Assembly: GCA_030770545.1 (NCBI GenBank)
Contig: CM061106.1
Span: 14,805,001-14,869,000 of the forward strand
Direction of reading: 5' to 3'
Source of the DNA: Macropodus opercularis
Taxonomy: Eukaryota; Chordata; Actinopteri; Anabantiformes; Osphronemidae
DNA length: 64,000 nt
Shown: piece by piece, positions 55,008 to 64,000 of the stretch
Numbering within the stretch: the stretch's first letter is position 1
How the letters are laid out: each line of letters starts with the position of its first letter
Notes under the pieces: model-generated
What the model was told of the DNA's origin: nothing
The model's input: the letters and a program-made list of their open reading frames with translations, nothing else
Databases searched by the model: none
Position numbers and translations under genes: made by a program

Positions 55008-58000
55008 CTAAAGTAACAGATATAGAAGAAGACAAAATGAAATCTCATGATGGGACAAATATCTACAATACCAAAAGACAGAAGTTCTGTGGACCTTGCT
55101 GTTAGTTTTGATTATACTAGGACACTGTCAGAGAACCCAGAGGAACGGAAGTTGATGGTAATGGTAAATTTCAATGGAGGCAGAGAAGAAGAAAGAATAG
55201 AGTGAGAGGAGGCTTCAGCATTTTAGGCCTTATAAGCCTCAAAGCTGTAGAAGTAACAAGTAGCTGCTACACTGTTGCAACCTCCTAAACAAGTTGTGAG
55301 ACTTTGTGGAGTTCACAATGGAAATTAGAGCTAGTACTGTATTGGAGCCTGCTGAAAATGAATATGCTAATAATAATGCAAATATAAAGACAGAATTTAC
55401 TGTGTATGTTTGGCACTATTGACAAATGGAATGGATTATAACAACAGAATTGACCTAATTTCCAGACTTTGGCATTGGTTAAAACCTGTTCTTCCAACTA
55501 GTAGATCATCATCCTTCATAGTACTACTTTGTGTGGTAGTACTTCATAGAGTACTACCACACAAAGTATCAAGTCATTCTACCGCATACTTTTGAGCAAT
55601 CCACTAGTGGAATTGTAAAGCTACTCATTACAATAGCTGTTCTTACATTATATTTATCATGTGAAGTGACACAAAATTACACATTTGTGTACAACCGCTT
55701 TGTGTGTGTTTTCTCACACAGTTCTCAACACAGAAAAAAAACAAAAAAAAACAATGAACCTGTCCCTCCAAGCTAGATTGTTTTACTTTGCATCAGTTGT
55801 AGTCGTGCTTCAGTACTTTGGTTCATGTAAAGTTATCTGCACACTTTCATTTATCATGTGACCAGAGAAGGTTTACTTCAACATCCAACATCTAGTGCTG
55901 TTATAGTTCAGTAATAACTTACATCTTGTCAATGTAAATCGCTTAGCACATATTGTTTGATGTCCTTTTGGTTTTCTGCAGAACAATAACACAACCAGTG
56001 CATCCGCATCTTCAGTGGAAAATTAATCAAGTCCCACTTCATCCATAAACCGACCAAACACCAAAGATTTTCCGTCATTCCACAAAATGAATGGAGGAAA
56101 CTGAGACAGAGGACAATGGACAAATATATCAAAAGGGAATCAAAGTATTCATTGGTTTTGCAACTTTGCCTTCAAGGGACAGTGTCAAGTCTCTGGGAAT
56201 TCAGAGAAAAATGCCTTTTTGTCTGCTCAGGAACCTGAACTTTCGATGTCTGTCCTATTAATGTCAAAGTGGTGGTAGAAAAGAGACAACAGGCAGATGT
56301 TTACTTCCAGGGAAAGACAGTCAGACACTACAAGGAACAATTAAAGAGGAGGCCAATCAGAGCAGACGTGCAATTGTAGACAGTCTCCGTTCTAAACTTC
56401 CAAGGACACTTCATCTGTGTTGAACTCATGTTGATGGGATGAGGTACCAACACCTGCAGTATTAAAAATACTGTCTGGGAGTGAACGGAAATAGTTAGAA
56501 AACACAAGAATGACATGAGTAGTTTGCTTATTCTGCCCCAATAAGAGCAAGGAACACGTGACACCTTCATACAGAAGATTATCTTTAACCTAAGGGAGTC
56601 GTGCTGTCGTCCACAAACACCATCCAGTTGTTCAAATACATCTGGAAGGAGGATATTGTCTAGATGAACAGATCCCATTTTACGTCTTGTGTAAAACATC
56701 CAGTTAAAGGATGCTCCCTGTTCCTGTGGTGACCTATGTGACAATTGAATTCGTGGAAGAAAATGAAGAGTAATGTAATGTAATGCAAATCTACAATGAA
56801 ATCCTGGTCTTGAAACAATTTTCTAGAAATTACTCCACAGACAACCAAACACAAGTAATAATGGAGAAGAGTGACTCGTTTTCAACATAACCGGCTCACA
56901 AGACTGGATGAAACACACAAGGTTCCTCATGCTGCTCTACTGAGTGTATGAGGACACACTGAGGATAAAGACTAAAAGCAAGATAATCTAATTATATCGA
57001 GACTAACGTTGTCAAATACAACAACTACTTTGATTTAAAAAAAATGTTACTCAGCAGGAATTAATGTAACGTACAGTTGAAAATGACCAATTTCACTCCA
57101 TCAGACCATCATGTGTTTGCAGGACTGTCTTCCAAAACAAACACATCTGAAGTCACAGAGGAGGAATGTTTTATATTTTTATTTCTTTATATAGCTATGC
57201 TGGCTCTGGTAAACTGTTAATTGTTTTGTATAACTACAAAATATTTTTATCACTACTATATTTTTCTTTATTATGTTGACACTTGGTGTCAAAAGGGAGG
57301 ATTTGTGGGAGAAAAATTAACAAATGGGAACCAACATTTGTCTTGTCCTAGTCGTGTCCAAAGCTGGAGCCCTGATATCCAGACAGAAACAATATGTACA
57401 TGTCCAGGTAGGGAAAATTACAAACTGTCATCATACAGTGGCCCACGTCTGACTCCTCACCTACACCTACTGCAATGTCCAAAGCCAAGAGGACCTAGAG
57501 AAAGACGGTGAGCAATACACTGAGTAAATATTTGTGATGCACAACAATCTTCCCATTATACAAGTTAATATTACAACTATGATTCACTGAATGGCCAAGT
57601 CTTTACATGTATTAGTGCCTACGTATGACATTTACTGATAAAGGCTTATTGTTCTAAGTAGGTTGTTGCTGTAGACAGTTGTAGAGGGTTTTCAAACTGA
57701 CCTGAGCAATAAATCTGAAGGTCCTGAAGAAAGAACAGTTAAAATATAGCTAATTTAATGTTGTCGCTACAGTTGATGTCTCTGTGAAGAAGAAAAGACA
57801 CAGAGGTTGTAGCGTCTGTTCTTCCGTCCCAGATAAGAGGAAACAACTTTGCCCTACATCTCAACAACTGACTCAGACCACATCAGTGGTTAATAGGAGA
57901 GGTTGTTAAAAATATCAATAGAAATGTGACAAAGAATACAGTTCGATGTATACTGAACAAACATGACGATGCTGTTTTGTTGATCATTTCTACATCTCAA

Positions 58001-59708
58001 CAAAGGTGATTGAAGGATCTCATTATGCATTATTTCTTACTGTATTACTGCACTGTCTTCAAATCAAAATCAAATAGGCTATTGCTGAATGGTTAATGGC
58101 TGCTAATAAATACGCAGAGTGATTAAAAGACAGTGTTTGACTGTCTTTACCTGGAAGTGAACATCTGCCTGTTGTCTCTTTCCTGGGGATCCTCGGCTGG
58201 TTTGAAAAACCTGATACTTAATGATTCTTTATATTAGATATGTGTTTAAATTAAAGCTTAGTTTTCAGTATATTATTCTTGTGACAGATCCTTCACTAAT
58301 GTTTGCAAAGAGAGCAGAGTCAGAATATGCAGCAAAAAGACTAAGACCAGTACTAGGTAGCATCAGTCATATGTACAGTACGTCAAATTACTTTCTCTGT
58401 ACAAGTGATTTACTGCTGCACTATAATGTCAACGAGGATCAAATTACATTGTGACAATATTAATGTAACAAACAGAAGCAGGTTAAGATAAACATTAATA
58501 TTTATTATTGTTCTGTTTCTTTTTTTATTTTATTGTTCTGTGTCATTACTGTCTTATATACTGGAAGCTATGACACCGAAACTAATTTCTTGTATGCAAA
58601 AACATAGTTGGCAATAAAGCACAAGAGAGAAGAATCGATACTGAGATCATCAGGTGAGTATTATCTGCTACGTAATGTAAAAGTAACATAATAATTAGAT
58701 GTAAAGTGTCTAAATACCTCTAGTTAAAAAACAAAGTGCAAGAATCTACATGTTCACACAAAGCATAACATTGTGTGAAAAATACTTTGTTCATAGTTGC
58801 ATTTAAACTGTATATATAGATACTAACAGCACTGTTAATGGAAATCATAGAGCTATAACCTAGAATAACTCCATATACACAAACTCCTCCAAGACCAGGG
58901 CCTCCCACTACAAACTGGGTTTTCCTTTGAATTTATTCATCATTTCTATTGTGGTGAATATTTAATATTACATAAACACCTAAACTGCTGAATAGCAGCA
59001 TAAGAGACATGGCAACAGGTGAACTAAGTCATTTGAAGGACCTGTGATAGAAATTAACTCCATTCATACCTGAGCTTCCTACAAACAGTGAAAGGGGAAG
59101 AAAAGCACAACAATCCTGTGACTCAGCATTTTCCGCTGACCTGGATATTTAAATGAGCTTCCTCATGTTTTAACTGATACATTTATCTCTTTGTTGAAGC
59201 TCGTTCTTCTTTTCTGTCCTGTTCAAGCTGCATCAACCAGATTTCGCTGCTACATCGTTGGACGTCTGTTGTAATGTTTCCTCTGGGATCATCACTGTTT
59301 AGTCAAAGCTTTTCCAGCCACACTCGTTTGCTGGGTTTTCACTAAAGCATCGGGGGAAAGCCGCCATGTTGGCTCCCACCACGTCTGCAGCCCGACAAAG
59401 ACTAAACTGCTTCCTAGGTTTGACACCAACCACTTTGTTCTGGTGACAGACGGAGCCTGAGGCTCATGTTCAGGCTTTTAGTGTCGCTATGAGCCGCTTT
59501 TAGCGGTGAACTGATCAGCACCGACCTGTTGGTCTGTGGCTCCATCGTGGTCGTTGTCCTGCTGCTCCTTCATTCTAGTGGATCGGTCCTGCTCGGTTAA
59601 ACTCGGGTCCTGCTCGGTTAAACTCGGGTCCTGCTCCGTGTCGCTCTTCAACTGGTCTTGATTAACGTCCACGTCCTGTGTTTTCACTTCCACCTGGTGC
59701 TGATCCAT
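54591..59708 (-). CDS. C2H2 zinc-finger protein, two-exon model
   Basis: Exon 1 (59526-59708) starts at ATG 59708 and encodes an acidic, Gln/Asp-rich 61-residue segment with a tandem TEQDPSL repeat, ending at a GTCGGT donor in phase 0. Exon 2 (54591-55007), after a TACTTTAG acceptor, starts in the same phase and encodes KPRRRRTSRLH and four C2H2 fingers, all with C-x2-C and H-x3-H and TGEKP-type linkers, then a short tail to the stop. Total 199 aa. A nuclear DNA-binding protein; target unknown. A fifth finger is visible but out of frame. A middle exon cannot be excluded in the 4.5-kb intron. Confidence 0.75.
55525..55568. repeat. 19-bp perfect hairpin
   Basis: TACTTTGTGTGGTAGTACT (55525-55543) and its exact reverse complement (55550-55568) with a 6-nt loop. 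Confidence 0.9.
56280..58181. repeat. Pair of 50-bp inverted repeats 1.8 kb apart
   Basis: 56280-56329 and 58132-58181 are reverse complements with about three mismatches (AAAGAGACAACAGGCAGATG at the outer ends). The 1.9-kb unit could be a DNA transposon or an inverted duplication; no clear target duplication or transposase frame was found. Confidence 0.6.
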
Positions 59709-59749
59709 TTTGGTCCTGATCGATAAAATCCAACAGGTCTCGGCTCTGA

Positions 59750-60000
59750 CTGTAACTACGAGGCAACACAAAGAAACCAGATCTTACAAAACCGCGCGAC
59801 CGCTCAAATAGTCACGTGATCTCACGCGTGAATCTCGCGATAACTATCAGGCGTTATTTACCCTTTATTGACTGATTTCATTTGTGACGAGTTTGTTGTT
59901 TTCTTTGAGAGGATAAAAATCATATTCATATTCTAATAATTGTCACTGATTTATTTTACATTTTAACAGTTGTTCTGTTGCGTTCACGGACCTCCAGGTG
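59750..60000. promoter_or_regulatory. CpG-rich probable bidirectional promoter
   Basis: It contains ACCGCGCGACCG, a CACGTG E-box (59812-59817), TCACGCGTGAATCTCGCG with a TCTCGCGA-type element and several further CpGs, in a region where CpG is otherwise rare. It lies just upstream of the zinc-finger ATG (-). On the + strand CCTCCAGGTGAGAT near 59992-60005 looks like the end of a first exon. Confidence 0.5.
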
Positions 60001-60004
60001 AGAT

Positions 60005-61870
60005 TAGGATTCAGTAACAGGCTGTTTGTGTCAGCGAGTCCCTGTGTGTGTTTTAATCAGCTGTTCATCGCTCTGCTCTTCGTCGCTGGTTCATCTTCCC
60101 TCAGTGATAACGTTACAGTTCAGCTCAGTGTGTTTGCTCAAAGGCAGCGGTGCTAGTGAACGTGACAGAGCTGAGAGACTGGGAGAGAGCAGCCAGGGAA
60201 GCTCTGCTCTTTACGCTGCAGGAGGGTCCAACTTTGTGGGTTTGCTGTGTTTTAAACGGTTTCATTTCCTCACAGAGCTGCTTTGTGTTTGTAGGGTTTT
60301 GTCTTTCCTATAGTTCCTCTCTGTCAGTCTTCTCCATCAGCCTGCTGCTTCCTGATCCATCTGTAAACGCAGAGCAAAGTGGAGTCACTCCCAGTTCTGC
60401 TGAGTCTGTCTGAACTCGGTTCTGCTCTTAGTGGGTCGGCTCCGGGTCTGAGTGATGGAGGTTTCTGCAGACAGTCAGTTTATTGTGGTACCATACGTTT
60501 CAGGGCTGTAGGTCAGGGTCACATCCATTGATTTCACAACACAAACAGTAACAGAACATTTTAAACAAAGACTAAATGTGGGACTAGTCACTGGAATGAT
60601 GTCACCAACATCTGTTCAATCAGAGCGGATCGGCTGTGGCCCGTCACCAGCTCTTTGACCCCTGGACTCTGGACCAAACCAAACGACAGATTCTCACAAC
60701 TGTGAAATCAGCGGCTTAGTTTTTTACCCATGTTATTAATGATTTTATCCGTCTAACACAAATCTACCTGCACTAGTTGCTGAGCTGTTAAGCAACAAGG
60801 ATGCTACATAAATATTCTCAATCAAGGAGTCGTGACCTAATGAGGCACCTGTGTTGATGCTGCGTGTGTATTTTACAGTAAATAAAAATGCACCATGTGA
60901 CAGAGACTCAAACTGCTGGTCCAACAACTGGTGAATGTCTGCTCTGCTCCTGAGCCACAGCTGACGCACCAACAAGTCAACGTTAATGGAGTTGACATGG
61001 ACATTAAAATCTGAAAGTTATTCTTTCTTTTAGCAGCAGATCAGCTTCACGTGAGCAGTGATGAGCAGAGACAATGTTTACATTTGTGTCTACTTTCTTT
61101 CACAGCTGAAGCATCGCCGTCTCGTTCACTGCCTCACGTGCCACAAGCCACAGGACGGCTGTGCAGGAAGTCTTCCCCAGTGATTCTGCTGCTCTGGCAG
61201 CTGCATAAGATACAAAAGCTGATTCACTTTTTTGTGATTCTAGGCATCAATGTTTCCTTGAGGGAAGACTCAGAGAGTGTTGCATGAAACCAAGAGAGAT
61301 GCTGAGCAGATCTGCTAAGGACCTGTAAGTAGACAGGATAGTTTTTAATGGCTGTGTTGAATTTATGTAAATAACACATAAAGAACATTTATATTGAGAT
61401 GAAAAAAAATTGACAACAAAATGACCAAATGTCAATAATGTGGCCAAGATGACTGACACGGAGGACTGAACTACCAATCACCCTTCTCCACACGACGTTG
61501 CAAAGTGGAGGCACCTAAGACAGACGAGATGACAGCAGGTGTCTGTGTATGGACACAGGGAGGGACTGGACCTGGAGCGGCTCCGTGGGTGAGGATCAAC
61601 AACATGAACATGAACATAGTTCACCTTGACAGTGGTATTTGTTAGGTACCAGCCAACATTTGTCTAATGTGCATCTTTGATTCATTTCAGTCTGGTACAA
61701 ACAACCCACAGACAAGAGATTCGTCTCTAAAACTGCCAAAATGTTTTACGATGAAAAATACTGCAACTATGTTTAAATGTCTTATGTGGGTGAACCTTGA
61801 ACCTTGCTGTGGGATTCAGGATTCATCTCATATCCACAATAGGAGAGTAACTGGTGAGTCAGTCAGTAAT
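60005..61870 (+). other. Possible divergent transcript, no recognised protein
   Basis: Downstream of the CpG-rich region, + strand exon-like segments are bounded by plausible splice sites: near 60143-60221 (VNVTELRDWERAAREALLFT) and after TTTCACAG at 61087. I could not join them into a convincing protein or name a family. Confidence 0.3.
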
Positions 61871-61971
61871 CATTGTGAATGCTTTAGAGCATTCACAGGT
61901 TTGTTTTTCTAATCTTTATCCCTGTGAATGCTTTAGAGCATTCACAGGTTTGTTTTTCTAATCTTTATTAT
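61869..61971. repeat. Tandemly duplicated hairpin
   Basis: TGTGAATGCTTTAGAGCATT followed by CACAG is a perfect 10-bp palindrome with a TTAG loop. The hairpin plus the following TTTGTTTTTCTAATCTTTAT occurs twice in tandem, with a period of 48 bp (61876 and 61924). Confidence 0.85.
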
Positions 61972-64000
61972 AGTTTTTATTCTTCCGTACGTTTTACCGT
62001 ACTTAACTCCTTCCGCATACATTAAGCTATAGAAATAATTCAAATATCAAAATATTCAGCTCTTTAAGGAGAGGTGTGCTTCCATTTTTCTTTTTCATAT
62101 CTTTCATATTTTTTGAATTATTAAGCTTTTTTCAAATATTTTTGCCCATTAAAATGAATGGAGAAAGCTTTTCAAATCCTTTTCAGCTTTGTCTTCTTTC
62201 AGCTCTAACTGCTTCAGCATACTTTAAGCTACAGACGCCATTTAAACTTTAAAATACTCTTCAAATATTCAGCTATTAATGATCCATTCAGCTTTTTAAT
62301 ATCTTCTATAGTTTCTGATTTATGACAGTTTAAGCACAGCATGGTTTTTGGAAAAATTTCAGCTTTTCCATTAGTGTGTATTGGATGAGGTAGAGTGAGT
62401 GATGTCACAGCCAGAGTGTGAGAGGCTCAATTTTTAAATCAACTTTTCTCTTTTAAAATTGTCAATACAGCCGCAATCCTTACTCTTTTAACTTAATTTT
62501 TTCACTAAAACGTAGCCATGTCTGTCTTCTTTCTAATGATGTGTCTTGTTAAGCCAACAGATCTACGCATTTCTCTCTATCAGCCTTTAAAGTCCGTCAC
62601 ACGCTGACGTCTCCCCATAGACTGTAATAGTAAAATCTGTCCTGTTTTCGCTCCGTCGCACAGAAGAAGACACGTTTTGAAATCGCTGCTGTGGCCACAA
62701 TTTTCAGTCCTCGAACATAAAACGTACACCAGTCGCTCATTAAAGTCTCAGCTCTCATAAAATCAAGTTATTTTTGTGGTAGCATTTATAGTTTTTCTCC
62801 AACAAGCCCATTTAGCAGGGGTGCACCTCACCATTCACTGCAATGAGCTGGAGATTTTCCCGCCTTTGGCCACTGGTCTCCATGACAACCTCGCAGGCGC
62901 CAGGGACAGTTTGACTGACAGCTCAGACTCCTCAGTGTCTGCAGCAGCTCCATGCAAATTAATGATCAGTTAATGAGACTGTTTGATTGTTTAGTAATTA
63001 ACCACACACACTTCCTCCAGATATTTTCAAAATAAAAGCACACAGTGATTAAAACCTCAAATAGACCAACTGAATACTAAGAATTCTGCCTATTACTTGA
63101 TCATTGTGATGGTTAGTGTCAATGTTTGAACTGGGTCATTACTCAACGCGTACTTCCGCCAACTCCTTTCAAAATAAAAGTATGACATTACATTTTTAAT
63201 ACATAAATTTAACGCAGAGAATTCTGATTATTGTTAGATAATTCTGGATATTATCTAAAATGGTTGGTTTTATTGTTAGTGACCCTCTACCACAATTTGC
63301 ATGTCCTTTCAAAATAAATCCAATTATTCAAATAGCGGAACTGAATACTGGCAATGGAGGTTATTACTTGAACTTCATTTTATTAATGGTCAGTCAGTTA
63401 GATTGTTTGACTATTTAGTAACTCACCACGCAGACGTCCTCCAAATCTTTTCAAAATAAAAGCACCGTTCCAATTCATTGCTTTTAATAGAGAGAAAACA
63501 GCTTAACAGTAATATTCAAATGTTTGCTTACATTGAGCTACTGTATATTTTAAATGCTTCAGCTACTTTCAGCTCTTTAAAATTAAATATTTTAACTGTA
63601 ATATTTAACTTTTGAATTCAGCAACTCCTTAGACACTTTTTCAGCAATTCTTTTTAAGCAATTCTTTTTAACTTTCTTCAAATATAAATTCAACTGCTTC
63701 AGCTTCTGCAAACATTCAGCTTTTTTTTAATTAACTTAATTTTCTCTTCAGCTACTTAAGCTATATTTGAAATTCTTTAGCTCTTTAAAACAAAACACCT
63801 TAACTTTAATATTCAAATGTTTCCTTATGTTGAGCTACTGTATATTTTAGTTGCTTCAGCTACTTTCAGCTCTTTCAAATTAAATATTTTAACTATAATA
63901 TTTAACTTTTAAATTGAGCAACTTTTTATACACCTTTTTTTTTTATCAATTTCAGCAATCTATTTCAACTTTCTTCAAATGGAATTTCACTTCCTTCAGC
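61972..64000. repeat. AT-rich interspersed repeat block with internal duplications
   Basis: No gene. Words such as TTCAGCTCTTTAAA recur. 63508-63650 and 63790-63935 are diverged copies of each other, about 290 bp apart. The TTTTCAAAATAAAAGCAC-type motif recurs near 63026, 63168, 63307 and 63450 at spacings of about 142 bp, suggesting an old tandem array. It continues beyond the window. Confidence 0.6.

Larger units (their letters stand above)
55008..59525 (-). other. Intron of the zinc-finger gene; repeats, no supported gene
   Basis: Holds a 19-bp perfect hairpin (55525-55568) and a 50-bp inverted repeat pair (56280-56329 and 58132-58181). Open frames up to 138 codons (56328-56744, -) have no recognisable domain. 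Confidence 0.5.

Noticed and set aside
1..64000. CRISPR arrays, prokaryotic operons, toxin-antitoxin or phage systems
   Set aside because: Intron-containing vertebrate genes and fish retroelements account for the window; no direct-repeat/spacer array was seen.

Overview
This window looks like nuclear DNA of a ray-finned fish, probably a spiny-rayed teleost (inference). It carries a fish-type NLR with FISNA and NACHT domains and an array of 174-nt LRR exons, a finTRIM-type RING/B-box exon, an Fc-receptor-like Ig gene, a C2H2 zinc-finger gene, a disordered tRNA cassette array, and teleost-style transposable elements (Penelope, hAT, L2/CR1-type LINEs, Ty3/gypsy, gammaretrovirus-like ERV). No bacterial-style operon, CRISPR array or plasmid feature is present.

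Layout. 1-3153: 3' half of a decayed endogenous retrovirus (+) with its 3' LTR. 3154-7557: a tRNA cassette (Glu, Gly, spacer, Lys; about 1.39 kb per unit) present twice forward and twice inverted, with several chimeric or broken tRNAs. 7558-11148: LTR copies, a 5'-truncated Penelope-like retroelement (-) and a small DNA transposon. 12876-28265 (-): an apparently complete NLRC3-like gene that I could chain in frame through 13 exons (1357 aa, or 1305 aa if a 156-nt GT-AG segment is an intron). It has nine LRR exons; most share a duplicated unit of about 1 kb. A 1481-bp hAT element with a perfect 8-bp target duplication sits in its second intron. 28835-34934: solo LTR, a GC-rich retroposed insertion with a 15-bp target duplication, and L2-type LINE debris. 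38166-38969 (+): finTRIM N-terminal exon, followed not by SPRY exons but by exons of a Wiskott-Aldrich-syndrome-protein (WASP) GTPase-binding region and a 50-bp near-perfect hairpin. 42721-42803: tRNA-Leu(UAA). 43083-44380: LINE (-). 44932-46496 (-): a six-exon Fc-receptor-like gene (294 aa), with a divergently oriented, broken paralogue at 49814-51499 (+) that keeps an ITIM-like tail. 54591-59708 (-): a two-exon C2H2 zinc-finger gene starting at a CpG-rich probable bidirectional promoter. 61869-64000: AT-rich repeat block with duplicated hairpins.

How it fits together. The recognisable host genes (NLR, finTRIM fragment, FcR-like) belong to lineage-expanded innate-immune families, and the window has the birth-and-death look of such clusters: duplicated exons, orphan exons, inverted pseudogene copies and dense transposons. 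The observations I consider most worth following are the in-frame 156-nt intron-like insert in the NLR, the competing 3' splice sites of the FcR-like gene that would switch a membrane for a soluble product, the finTRIM/WASP juxtaposition, and the inverted tRNA cassette array. I did not find a clearly undescribed gene system. Gene models are read by eye from splice signals and frame; no alignment, transcript or database was available.
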